Positions 1 to 18,600 of a stretch of 60,000 bases of DNA are shown here, one piece after another (positions within the stretch are counted from its first letter, which is position 1; each line of letters opens with the position of its first letter). The translations under genes and the position numbers were made by a program. A model generated the notes under the pieces. It searched no databases. It saw only the letters and a list, made by a program, of their open reading frames with translations, and was not told the DNA's origin. This DNA comes from Branchiostoma floridae (Eukaryota; Chordata; Leptocardii; Amphioxiformes; Branchiostomatidae), in assembly GCF_000003815.2 (NCBI RefSeq), contig NC_049993.1:6532489-6592488 (forward strand), written 5' to 3'.

Positions 1-269
1 CCACACACTGTTTGTATTGCTATTGTTATGATCGTTGACAATGTGTGTCGGTATCCTTTTGCATACGATAATCTCATTAAAAACAGTTTTTCAAGGTCTC
101 AGTTCAGTCTCTCTAACTCCTGGAATAGTGTTTTCGCGACAATGGGAATTGGCTGACGGAAAAAAATTTCGAGCTGGCTAGAGCCCTGCACTGTAGTGTC
201 AAGTAGAAAGGTTGATTCAACTTCTTCTATTGAATTCTTGGATAAGTAATCTACACAAACATCTCTCCA

Positions 270-6930
<6,661 letters not shown>

Positions 6931-7829
6931 GGTGGCTTTGGGATGGTGCAGCGGGCTGCCTTAGAACTTTCTACGCCATCGCAACATCTGTGTGGGAAAA
7001 TTAAGATATTTCATTTGGAAGTGTCTTATTTTGAAATAAAGCTTGAGATTCAAGGCAACCTGACTTCTTCTTCGTCTGTTTCGTGATGGTGAAACTTGCT
7101 GTCTTGGAACCCTCTACACCATTGCAACATCTGATTCTGAGTGTCAAAGTGATATTGAGATATTTCATTTAGAATTGTTTCAGTTGAAAGAAAGTTTGAG
7201 TCTATATGATGCATTAAAGCTGATTCAAGTCCACCTTACAAGCTGGATTCATGACAACAAAACTGGTTGTTTCTGAAGCTGCCACATCATAGAAATGTCT
7301 CTCTCAGCAAAAATATTAACATTTCATTTGTAATATTAATCAATTACATTTCGTACTAAGAATAAAACTGACTACAGAAGCAGACTCCTAATGGTATGTT
7401 GGTGAAACTGACTCTGATGATTCTGTTGTAACAAATGTGTGTGCAAAAATATTTTACTTAATACAGATAGAAGCATTTTGACATGATGCTTCAGCCAGCA
7501 TTTTGACATAATGCTTCAGCCCACTTGTACTACTAGTGCTTGTAAATATAGTACAACTCAGCTTGAGGGAATGTTTGAATCAAATGTTGGTCACAACAGT
7601 AAGTGCAGTTACACAGTCACTGTTACAATTCTGTAACAACCTCTTAATTTTATAGCTGGTGCCATTCAAATGCAGACCATGAATCAGACTCTATGCATGT
7701 TTAGAGACTACAACATACAAAATGACTCTTTGCTCAGTGTACTCTCACAGGCATTTTGCACTTGAACATAAGAAAAACAAAGAACAATTACTAAAAACCT
7801 ACCAAAATTTCAGTAAAGCATGATAGTAC

Positions 7830-7872
7830 CTGTGGTAAGATCCAAACGATGTCTCACTGGACATCTTGCCAT
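7830..7872 (-). other. Candidate 5' exon of the C1orf87-like gene
   Basis: On the minus strand an ATG at 7872 opens 43 nt ending at a CACAG/GTACT donor. If spliced to 6959 the frame stays open through 6930 and adds an N-terminal extension of 24 residues. If spliced to the alternative acceptor at 6955 the frame differs and this segment would be 5' UTR. Human C1orf87 aligns only from about the downstream ATG, so the extension may be untranslated. RNA evidence would decide. Confidence 0.5.
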
Positions 7873-7961
7873 GTTATTGATGAATTGCTAGACACAGTTA
7901 TTGGGCAGGTCACAATGTCCACAGACAAAGCCTTGTGACGTGATACCTGCTTGTTTAAGGC

Positions 7962-7974
7962 GCTACCTGGCAAC
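7962..7974. promoter_or_regulatory. RFX-type X-box upstream of the C1orf87-like gene
   Basis: GCTACCTGGCAAC fits the RFX X-box consensus of two half-sites with a one-base spacer. It lies about 90 bp upstream of the candidate first exon. RFX factors drive motile-cilia genes, and C1orf87 is reported in ciliated tissues, so the position makes regulatory sense. This is motif plus context only. Confidence 0.5.
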
Positions 7975-9193
7975 TTCAATGGGTGAGAAACCAACCGTGA
8001 GGAACCCAACCAAACGATACTGTTGCAACTGTGACTCTTAACCCCACGGGCAAGAATACCATTGCACGTTCTGTTGTACCTATTTCACTGAGATGTACGT
8101 ATGAGATGCCAAAAGACTTAAGACTTTAGAATCCTTTCAAACGTGTGTCAAAAGTGTAAACAATAACTGTTTATGTAGCATTTGTCTTGCAAAACTGGAT
8201 ATCCTGTAGCATTGGTGTGTACGTGTAGTTGATTTGTAGGAGGCGTAAAAACCAAGAACATTTTCTAATTGACGTTTCATTCACCGTGAAAAGAAAAATA
8301 CACCACTTGCTGATTGTACAACAGAAACGGAGTCGATAGAGGTCGTCATGCGGAAACTGGCGTGCTACTAGCGGACACGTGTAGGCAAACAAACGCGTTT
8401 GTTTACAGTACGCACAGTGTGGGACCGTTAGTTGTATTCTCTTTCACCGCCGCCTGGATATAAATAGTGTAGGGAGGAGCTGATACCATAAATAACCTTC
8501 ACCTTCATATACACATAGTAATTTCTTCTTTCAAATGTAGAGTCTAACATTATGTATTATTCTTTTCTGTTTTGTCTAATAGTTACAAACATTTGTACAT
8601 TGTACATCTTACAGTATACACATGGAATTAAAGATAATTAATGATGCATACCTCAATATCATTGAATAATTGTTGCAGAGTAAGTTAATGGAGCAAGAAA
8701 GCACAAAAAAGTCATACAGTATGTAAAATATACCATGTAGCTATGATTTTACATTTGGGTATCTTAAAATTCATTTTATCTATAGAAATCTAATACCAGG
8801 GCTACAATTTCATTTGGGGAATTGGTGCACTGAATCAGTTAACCTAACGTAAAGATTTAGGTACACACAAAAACATTTGGGTGCAATGGCATCACAACAT
8901 AGAGCAAAGAAGAATGTCAGCAAATCTAATTACAAACCTTTCTGCCACTCTTCAGAGCACAGTTACAATATATACTGTCTCAGCTGTAATATGGTACATT
9001 TCCTTGGCATAAATTTCCTACTTCATAATAACTGCACAAAATCTGACTGCCTGATATAACAGTAAGAAGCATTACTAATATTTTTCTCAAATTCAGTTAT
9101 CAAAGTCATTTTCCTTATATTTTTCTGATTTCTTCATCTCTTTCACTCACCTTCTTGAAGGGACGAATTTTCTTTGCTTTGATTACTAGCAAT
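7975..9193. other. Intergenic stretch without a recognised gene
   Basis: No convincing coding exon on either strand. A TATAAATAG sequence at 8459-8467 on plus resembles a core TATA box, but no coding exon was found downstream, so it is not called a promoter. Confidence 0.5.
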
Positions 9194-10964
9194 TAAGGGA
9201 CCTGACGATATTTATCGGGGGGGGAGGGCTGGTGCATAGGTGGGGGGGGCCAATGAAAAATTTTTTGAGCCGAGGGGGGGGCCATTGAAAAATTTTTTGA
9301 GCCGAGGGGGGGGCCATTGAACAAAAATTGCCTGAGGGGACTTGACTAATACTACCAAAATGTGCCCCTGAAATGCCGAACATGAAGTTTCAGATGGTCC
9401 AGATTTCAATTTTACTCTGGACGTCCCTTGNNNNNNNNNNNNNNNNNNNNNNNNNNNNNNNNNNNNNNNNNNNNNNNNNNNNNNNNNNNNNNNNNNNNNN
9501 NNNNNNNNNNNNNNNNNNNNNNNNNNNNNNNNNNNNNNNNNNNNCTCTCAAATGCAGAAAATCGTGTCTCAGAGGGTCCAAACTTCATTATTTGAATGAC
9601 ATTTCTCCAGACCTACCTTGCGACGGCTCGTGCCATGCCCGGCGCTCGAAATTGTGGAAATACGTTGGGGGCGTCGTCGCCCTCAAAACCATGTGAAGTT
9701 CTAATAGAAAGGCTATTAAACTTAAAGCTTAGTCTGCCAGCAAATTTTGCCCATCAAGATTTAGGAAAGACCGTTTCAGAAAGTCAAGATTTCCAAATTT
9801 TCCCGGTGGAGCATGCCCCCGGACCCCCAAGGATAATTTACGTTGATATAGTTCGCCCTCCCCATACTGAGAAATATTCTGCAGCCGCCTCTGTCGTGTG
9901 ATTCCATGTTCGCACGAAGTTTAAGAAAACTATAGAAACTAAAATTGGTATAAATATCAATCCTGCGTGCATCTGTTCTTTGTATACAGAATGGTTCACG
10001 GACGGCAACGGGATAAAACATTACGATGTTTACTTTCGTGACAGCGGGCTCTCTGCTGCATATGACGTCATGGTGGCGCGAATTTTTTTTGGCAAGTTTG
10101 TAGGTTGCAATTGGCCGACATAACTCCCGTTTTGGAAAGATTGAAGCAGTCTTGAAGCGGTTTTCGAAACGATATCGCTAAAATGTACCCAAGTCTCTTC
10201 CATCTACAACATTAATTTGTTTTCTTTTGTGTAAATTTCGTACATGTGTGGTGGAAAAGATCGCCGAAGTTGGATTACCGCCCCGCCCCTCCCCGCCCGC
10301 TTTTCTCTTTGTTGATGTGGACGCACAAAATCCAAATTTTTTTGCCTCACAGAATGCGGGAAATTTCGTTTTAGAGGGTCAAAAATATCAAAATTTCCCG
10401 GGTAGCATGCCCCTAACCCCCGAGACCGGTCGGGCCTTCGGCCCTCCGATCCCTGGACGGCCTTTAACAGCTAGCCGTCGGTCTGGCGGAAACGTTCAGT
10501 TTCGTGATCTTGCGTATTAAACGTTACCAGAGACTTTTTTTCACGTAGATTGGAGAAGTGATATCAGACAAGGTAAGTCTTATAACCGTTGCAGCGTGAG
10601 TGTAACAACGTCAAGTGCTACATGAAAACTCGGCTGTTGTAAAACTTTGGGAGATAACATATGCCCCAGCAGGACTCCAACGTGCGTAATTTGTTGACGC
10701 GCGGGTCTTGACACCCCGGGCCGATCGTCGTCATGTTCAAACAACGCTACCGCTATTGTTATCGCTATATTATTTAATGACAGACTGTGTGTAATGGAAA
10801 ACGTAAGGAAAAATTGGAGGGGGGGGCCATTGAAAAATTTTTTGGGGCGAGGGGGGGCCATTGAAAAATTTTTGGGGGGCAGGGGGGGGGCCATTGAAAA
10901 AATTTTTTACCAGACCTATTTTGCACCAGCCCCCTCCCCCCAGTAAATTACGTCAGGTCCCTAA
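9194..10964. mobile_element. Inverted-repeat transposable element, about 1.8 kb, with gap
   Basis: The ends are mutually inverted: left ttaagggacctgacga, right cgtcaggtccctaa, each followed inward by a G/C-run block and gctggtgca. Inside both ends are direct copies of a unit of about 30 bp (gccattgaaaaatttttt plus a G run): three near the left end, three near the right. Two internal degenerate copies of a tttcccgg...gcatgcccc motif lie near 9800 and 10395. No transposase ORF is visible; 114 bases are N. Superfamily undetermined. Confidence 0.6.
9431..9544. other. Assembly gap (114 N)
   Basis: Run of N inside the inverted-repeat element. Reading frames crossing it are meaningless. Confidence 1.
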
Positions 10965-11071
10965 CCATCCTCCAGCTAAACTCTACCATGGAGACCAACC
11001 AATAGCCGCACAGATACACCACAAGCAGAGCAAAGGCTAACGTTACAGTTGAATTACATGGCTGTCAAACC

Positions 11072-11171
11072 NNNNNNNNNNNNNNNNNNNNNNNNNNNNN
11101 NNNNNNNNNNNNNNNNNNNNNNNNNNNNNNNNNNNNNNNNNNNNNNNNNNNNNNNNNNNNNNNNNNNNNNN
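11072..11171. other. Assembly gap (100 N)
   Basis: Run of exactly 100 N, probably a conventional scaffold gap of unknown true size. Confidence 1.
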
Positions 11172-14100
11172 CAGTTACCTGAACCACTAATAAACTGCAA
11201 TTTCTCTTTACATTAACTACTCTAAACTAGATCACCATCGATCAATGTCAGGCATGAATAATGTATGATCACCATACACGAAAAGACTCCCTTGGCCTTT
11301 TTGGTCGCGTACCCCAGGATTTAATAAGAGGTTAATTCAGGTAAAAGCTTCTTTTTCTGATGTAGGCTCATGGCATTAGCTTATTATTTTTTACATTAAG
11401 GAATCAGACAAAATTTCATTAGGAATGGGATGATCCAATAATCAAGCCTCAAAAACTTTTGCACCAAAATAAAAAAGGTTTTATGAATTGTGATGACTGT
11501 ACCTAAAACAGATCTATTCCTATGCTTTAACTACGAGTAAATTGCCCTTATCTTGGACACTTGTATCAAAGTAAGCTACTTAATCGAGATTTCAAGGCTA
11601 AAATTCTAAACCTACAATTTTTGGCCTAGCTATACAGATTAACAACATCCTATACATGAAAACTTACCTCGCCTTTGGAACAAAACGAACAAGAATGCAC
11701 AAAATGATGCTTCGGACTAACTGTTAGGAACGATGCGTGTTACTCCTACAAGCAAGTTGTGTTGCCTGGCAACATGCTTGCTGCTAGGTGATGGCAAGCC
11801 ACTCTCATTGCATCTTTAACTTAAAACCTCTCGTTCACTTTTTTAAAACTATCACGAGGATCAACATGGGGTATAATTTGTAATCATAAACAGCACTTCT
11901 TTTAAGTCGGATACAAGTTACAATGGTAAGTATATTTTTCTTTTTCCTACTATGATTTTAAGATTTGATTTAAGTAATAGGGACTACCTGAGGCTAACAA
12001 TATTTGGGGGGAAAAAACAACGATAAACCCTTCGTGAGCCTTCAGTTCACCCCAAGTCACCATCTCCTTTCCAAAGTAATCTTACGTCAGGCAGCTGAAC
12101 ACACACTTCAGTGTGGGAAGCACCTTCTTAAAACCATTGTGAAGTGAAACAGGTGAAAACATGTCATGCATAACAAACCTGCACAGCACTTATTCAAGTT
12201 ATCATAATACCGTACTAGACGGTGGATAGAATTTAGACAGTGGTGTGGCATACTTCACCTCGGTTGCAGATGACTGCATTACCTTACCCTTAAGTCCTCC
12301 AAGACTGGTGACCAACACATGATACACTTGAGTGAAGATCAAATATCCAAGGAGGAATCTTACTTCAATGTCAAGTGACTTACGCACAAAAGACTACTTG
12401 GTGACTGACTTCCTTCGACCAGAAGGTCAAGGAGCTTCTTTAGGCTGTTTCCTTGTTGTTTGTTGTATGTGGTTGTTAGGTTCATTTATGGTCATTACAT
12501 AAAGATTGAAATATAGCCTCATGTGCAATTATGTAATTGTGCCTATTTTACCAACAATAAATCACACAATTCAGAGCTAATTAAGGATCTAATCACTGTA
12601 TGCTATATTGAAGGCTTGACAGGTGCTGTAATTCTACTTGTTTTCGTCTTTCCCAAGTTCAGAAGAAGGATTTGCATATAACAGGTTAACCATATGGCAT
12701 AATAACTGTATCGTAGATGGAAGAATAGATAATACAAATTTTAGCGATTTACCTCTATGACCTGTAGGCTGTAGGGTTAGAACTTTTGCTTTTAGTAGGC
12801 ACTATAGGGTTTTCTTATGAAATCACAAATCTTAGGCTGTGAGACCAAGGAGACAAACCATCACTGTCAATAAATTTTGATTCTTCCTATTAATCTTCGT
12901 ATATGATCAAGAAGGTTTTGACAAGAAACACTGCGTAAAATTTTAAGAATTTGACGAGGCAACAACAATCGTGTGGCCAGTGTTACGCACATTTTACGCC
13001 ATTTGATGCCTTCTATGTGACATCACAAAGGGTGTTTGTTCGTAAGGAAACAGACAGACATCAAAATTGGGTCAAGAAAGCAAACAGCGATTTGTTTACA
13101 ATTCGTAAACAACCATCAAGATTCAAACACAGAATTGACAGGCAGTTTTAACAGGTATACAGTAGCTAATGTCAACAATACCTGGTCCAGGGTGAGGTTG
13201 AGTTTTCCTGGGAGGAAATCCGTTAGATAAACGGCAGTAAGTGTCGGGGGATTTTGTACACGAAGCCACTGACCGTGACTCTTAGGGACGAAACAAACAT
13301 TTGTTCACCTGGCCGCCATGTTGGAAAGGCTCCAGGGGGGCCGACCAATCAGAGACTCGGGATCTGGACCGTACCAAGTATCCCACGGGGAGATCTGGGT
13401 CAATACATTCAAACAGGTGTCAAATGTTGCCAGATTTGTGTATGATATCATATGCTTGCTGCGATGCTTTGTTTAAGACAGAAAATCTATTTTAAACTCT
13501 TACCTCCGCAAAGAAGATCGTGTTTCGTTGCCTTTTGTATCATTAACATTGGATGTTTAGTGACTTGTAGACGACAGAGTTCAAAAGTTTTGAATGACCT
13601 TCATACAGGGTCTCGGTCTGTGCCGCAAGACATAACTGTTACCTGATAATGTTAACATTTTAACATCACAACATTGATAATATTAACATTATGACAACAT
13701 TATGCTATCACTAAAATACAGCAGTTACTGATGTAAATCAACTACAGTCAAAGCAGTTCTCAACGAAGCCAAAGGGGCTAAGAAAAATGGTTGGTGAGGA
13801 GGTGTAGTTACTCAGGGCAGGAATTCGATGAAAAGAAATCCAACCAAAACCACAAACCACAAACTACAAAGCTAAAATTACAAATTGAAGCACAGAACAC
13901 AAGTCTTTATTTGTAGGAGGCGTAGGTACGTATATGGTGGCATTTGCATAGTTTTAGAGTTTGGGTGCACGAATTCACGCACGTCAGGTCATGTACTTCA
14001 AGTAGAACTAGAAAGGCAGCATTTTCGTGAAAATGCGTAATGTTTCCCGGTGGTTTTAACAATCAGTAGTTGACCGCTAAATTTTCATTGTAGCAACTTT

Positions 14101-14335
14101 TTGATTTCGCGAATCCACCCCCGTCACCCCCCTCCCTCTTAGCCGCTCCCTCTTACCGTGGCACTGATTACAGTAGTGTGGTACGTTCACAACCAAGCTC
14201 TGTTTCTTTACAAAAAAATGCAGAACAAAAAAGTGAGAAATGCGGGTTTTGATGTTGTAGTCGCAAGACAAAAGTATTCTTATATTAAATGATGTCTCAA
14301 AAGGAAAAAAAAGACAACTGAAAAAAGTCTATCTC
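11172..14335. other. Gene-poor intergenic region
   Basis: No coding exon recognised. The only structured signals are a perfect X-box at 11761-11773 and a flanking donor-like site at about 11668 on minus (GGCGAG/gtaagt). A short ATG/GTAAGT motif also lies near 11932 on plus. The open frames here are short, lack homology I recognise, and look random. Confidence 0.5.
11761..11773. promoter_or_regulatory. Perfect palindromic RFX X-box
   Basis: GTTGCCTGGCAAC is a perfect inverted repeat of GTTGCC around one base, close to the optimal RFX dimer site. About 90 bases to the left is a minus-strand donor-like site at 11668 that could end an untranslated first exon of the C1orf87-like gene. On the plus side an ATG followed at once by GTAAGT is near 11932. 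Either or both could be promoter-associated. Confidence 0.5.
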
Positions 14336-14412
14336 CTCAGATTCGAACCCGGGTCGATCCAGCAACAAAAGCGTACAGATCAGGCACTCTGCCGATTCGG
14401 CCACTTGGCGCA
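14336..14412 (-). pseudogene. tRNA-like relic
   Basis: The minus strand has a good A box (TGGCCGAATCGG) and a good B box (GGTTCGAATC) at tRNA-like spacing. The T-stem and acceptor stem do not pair: the base run before TTCGAAT is CCGGG and the run after is CTGAG. It is therefore a decayed tRNA or the head of a SINE, not a functional tRNA. No SINE body was recognised after it. Confidence 0.5.
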
Positions 14413-15668
14413 CAACTACAGTAGGTAACTTTTAACAGGTATACAAATGTATTGCAACAGGTCCGTTCATAATTCCCAAGATTGCAAGGTCCAATTTTCT
14501 GAAGATAAATGTTTTTGTGTGAAAAGTTAGTGATCTCGTTCGTTCCATAGTGGGTACTTCTTCCTAGACCGCCTGCTTGGTTTGCTTGAAGGCATGGCCG
14601 GGCTGACGCCCGAGGTTTTCGCTGCCATAATAATGAAAACGATGCCGAGTTCCATTTTGTGTCCTGCGCGTTGATAGGTTTACCCCTGACGTATCCGCAA
14701 GACAGCCAGAATGTCAGCCAATCAAAAAGATGGAAACTTGGACTGCATGATGCAAGTTCCATTTCTCCTTACTTTTGTCCGGTGGATATGCAAATACCTG
14801 TAAGGATGCTATATGTTTCTACCTTCGGGAAACATAAAAATATATGGCACGCGTTTTGAAAAGCCTTTGTACTGTATGATATTACATCACAATCATTTTA
14901 TCTTTACATAATGCGGATATGAGACGATCGCTTTATAAAGAAGAACTTTATTGCAAATTACAATTGTACATGGAACAACGTATGGCAACGACTATTACAC
15001 AATAGTACAAAAGTATTACACAATAGTACAACATAGAGGTATAGGATAGAGCTTAACAACCTTGTTAACATAACAATAAGGGCTAACATAATTCTTTGAC
15101 ATAATATTACAATGTAGTAGGCTAATCATTAGTTACGGTATTCTTTCTAATAGCAGAGCAGTCCTTGATATATTTGCCTATTTTTGCATTATGGGAGTTC
15201 TGACATCTAAAGATGTTTGTAGCATCTAGTCTCTTGAAATCTGTTGTACTTGATTCGAAAATGTGAATAATTCATATATATAGGCTAACGTTACATTTCT
15301 GCAAAGGGGCCCGGCCGGGCAGTTTGGGGGAACACAAAACGGGCCAAAATTGATTCAACAGCATGCCTTCTACACGCGCATATTTACTGGCATAAACTTT
15401 TTCGTTTCCGCAAACAGCCCGCCCGGTCCCCGGGTAGAACATGTGACGTAGGCCTTAGAAGACTCTGCGAGGCGGGCACTTTGGAGCTTACAATGTGCTT
15501 TTTTAAATCATTTTTCTATAGAGAAAATCCGAGAAACTGAGTACAACAGAACTGATATGCTGTCAGAAAAAAAGATAAATCAAAAAAGTCCACCTAGTAG
15601 AGTGTAGTAAGAAGTTGATAAGATGATGATTCTTTCGGCACAATTTGTGCTTATTTCTGTTCTATCTG
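14413..15668. other. Intergenic, 3' side of iGluR gene A
   Basis: No coding exon seen. It contains the repeat at 15305-15440 and a ttattgcaaattacaattgt segment (14948 onward) that resembles the reverse of a retroelement 3' tail. A TTTATT at 14947-14952 is a distant minus-strand AATAAA. Confidence 0.5.
15305..15440. repeat. GC-palindrome-ended repeat, copy 1
   Basis: Bounded by ggcccggccgggca and cgcccggtccccggg, with an interior of gggaacacaaaacgggccaaa and ttttcgtttccgcaaacag. A second copy sits at 19735-19900 in intron 7 of iGluR gene A. MITE-like, with GC-rich near-palindromic ends. Confidence 0.45.
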
Positions 15669-18600
15669 CTACAAATAGATCGGATTCAATCCGCCATTTA
15701 TGTGAAAATTCTCGTCCGTTGCGTCGTCTTTCTTCTCGTCGTCATTCTTCCCATCCTTCCTTCCTCGAGCGAAGAAGAAAAGAATCTCCACCAATCCGAC
15801 GATGAGGAAAAGCGCCACCCCGATCAGCAGCAGGTAGAACAGCCCGATGAAGCTCTCTATCTGCAGCTGGCCGTCGTCTTGGGCTACATACTTTGTGGAG
15901 CACTCCCCGGGCACGTTCAGGTAGCGGTCCCGGAGGATGTCCATGACCCCCTCCTCCCGGAACAGCAAGATCTGCCGGTTAAACTCCGTCACGAACGGCG
16001 AGCCGCGAGGGAACATCAGGGCGGTGGGGGAGCGGAAGAACCTGCGGGGTTCAGTTAACGTTAACGCTGGTCAATCTACATTCGGTAGGTAATTCCATAA
16101 TTCGTAGATAAGACTATTTTAACAAGTATTGAATCAGCCGCATCTCAAGTTGTTTAATTAGCTCGTTTGCATTTCGTCGTGAATCCGCAAAATGCCTAAG
16201 AGCTATTTGGACGACTTGAAAATTGTGTAGTCCGGTTCGCAAATAAGACTTTAGAACACTACTATGCGACGGCTATATATGCCAATGGACGAGTACGGAT
16301 ACGCAAAAGTCCCGTCTCTGAAGTACACCCCCAGATAGCCTTATACTGACCTCTCTCCCACCACGATCAGGTTGCAGAGCTCCTCCTTCACACGAAACTG
16401 GTTCTCATTGTCTGCGATGAAGACGAATCGTTCCTCCTCGGCTTTCTTCAGCAGCTTCTCACGAGAATCGAGCAGAACCTCCCCTTTCCAGCGCTTCAGC
16501 CTCCTCCCGAGGGTCTTGTAGGGTTCGTCGGTGCTGTTCATCAGGAATTTGACGATGGTGTTCCTCTCCAGAGCCCCGAACCTGTAGTCGCTGTTGGCTA
16601 GATCCTGCAGAGACGAGATCTGCCGGTCCAGGTTGGTTTTGGTCAGGAAGGCGGCCAGGTTCGCGGTGTACGAAGAAATGGCGACGAGGCAGACGAAAAA
16701 CCACAAAGATGCCAGAGTTCGTCCGGCGAAAGAGCGCGGTAGAAACTCGGGACCAGCTGCGACGTAAGCCCCCCACACGCTCCACAAGCTGTTCAGGAAG
16801 TTGAGATTTTTCCCTTCTTCTTCTTCGACCTCCCCTCGTTTAGCCAACCCACCCCACTCGTTCGGATTGATGCAGTTGTTATAGGCGAGGAGGATGGCCA
16901 CGCCCAGGTTAGCACACAACATCACCACCCACACGGTGTAACTGGAGAGATGAAGCAAAAAACAATTTGTATAAAAGCACATCTACGGGGATTTTAAAGC
17001 GTCTACAAAACAGAAAAGTGTTTCTTGCTTTGATTTCTACATCAACCTCGACAATCACTTTTCGGTCCTTTTTCTTAGACGGTCCTGCCATTTGAACGTA
17101 CTTAAAAGCAAAAGCCAAATGGATTTAGCAAAATATGATTCACTGTGCATGATTTCACGCATGCCCTTGCCAGCAGCTCACCTGAAGGGATTGAGAAACT
17201 CTAGAAGCCCAGGTGCAGCCCTGGAGGGCCGCCTCATGATGAGGTAGTACCCGGCCATCTCTATCGGCTCCGTGAAGTCCACGGCCTGCAGACGGAAGGA
17301 GCGAGTCGACACTGCGTCCAGAGCGAGATCGTACTGAAGCGTGAGTGGAAAAGAGAAAACACTGGGACTTCATGCTAATGACATTTTACCTTTCTGAGAA
17401 GCTTATCTTGACTTCATCATGACAAGAAACACACGTATGATGCTTTCTTCCCGTACAATGAACAGTGGATCGCGGTTGATGTGCATGTGGTGTCCCAATG
17501 ACTGAAGTTCTTTTCAGTGGTGCGAACTTGAAGTAAGCTACAGTATAGTCGGGACATACTTACCTCATGTCTTGCCAGCAGGCCGATCATGCCGTCCCAG
17601 CTGCCGTCCGTCTCGTTCTGGGATCCGATCGTGATGTTGTCGCGCACGTCAATGGTGAAAGTGAAGTTCAGTCTCTTGGCCATGAGGTTCAGCATGTCGA
17701 TGAGGAAACCTTCGTACCGCTCAACCCCTATTAGACCCTCCGTGTCGGCGTGTTGCTTCAGCCTGACCCAAGGGTCTCTCTGTAGGGCGAGTAGTTATTC
17801 AGTTAGTTTGTTTATTTATTTATTTTACATATAAAAACAAATAAAAGTACCGGAGGAAGGGAGAAAGTTCAAAGCCCTTCTCCACTCTGTCCTCTTCGAC
17901 CACTCTTTGACCATTTGCTGACGTCACACTTCCGGTCTGGATGTGTGACATAGGCGTTGGGTCATTTCAACTTGGTAAAGATCAGAGGACTGGTCGAAAG
18001 CTTGTTGGTAAGCGCTTTATTTTGCACACGGATGTTAAGTTCAAAATTGTAACAAAACGTTTCTTACCTGTTTTGAAATGATCTTGAGCACTTTGCCGCC
18101 CAGCACGGGGTTGGTGAAGAAGCTGGAGTTGAACTGGGAGGTCAGGTTGGCGCCGTCTACCTGACTCCACTTCCCAACCTGCAGGGAAACAGGAAATATG
18201 ATGATCAGGATGGTCCGGGTTAGAGCACACTGGTCTGATGACCATCAAACTTCATCACTGTCGGTAAAGCTAAGGCCACAACCTGCCGTATGTTTTTTGG
18301 TCAGTAAGGTTTTTTTGGAGGGCACGTCCGCCACATCTTTCTGAAAACGTGGGGAAGGACTGGAAAGAGCAGGGAGGGAATAAGTTGCGCAAGGTGTAAG
18401 GATGTGGTCTACACGCCACGCCAGGCCGTGAGGAGTTGCAAGTTTAACATTACAGTGACATAACTTTTGTACCAACACTATCAGCAAAATCTGAGCTGTC
18501 CTTACAAAGAGCATGCTCCTACTGCAGCCCATGTTACAAAAAAAGGCCCTATTACTTCCGCCACGTAACAGAGACGGGGGACGACATAGACTGTGAGTGT

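Noticed and set aside
8459-8467. TATA box of an unannotated plus-strand gene
   Set aside because: TATAAATAG is perfect, but no coding exon or donor was found downstream; insufficient on its own.
9373-9696. Open frames crossing the N run at 9431-9544
   Set aside because: The continuity is produced by undefined bases; neither side has a recognisable domain.
14336-14412. Functional tRNA gene
   Set aside because: A and B boxes are good, but the T-arm and acceptor stems do not pair.
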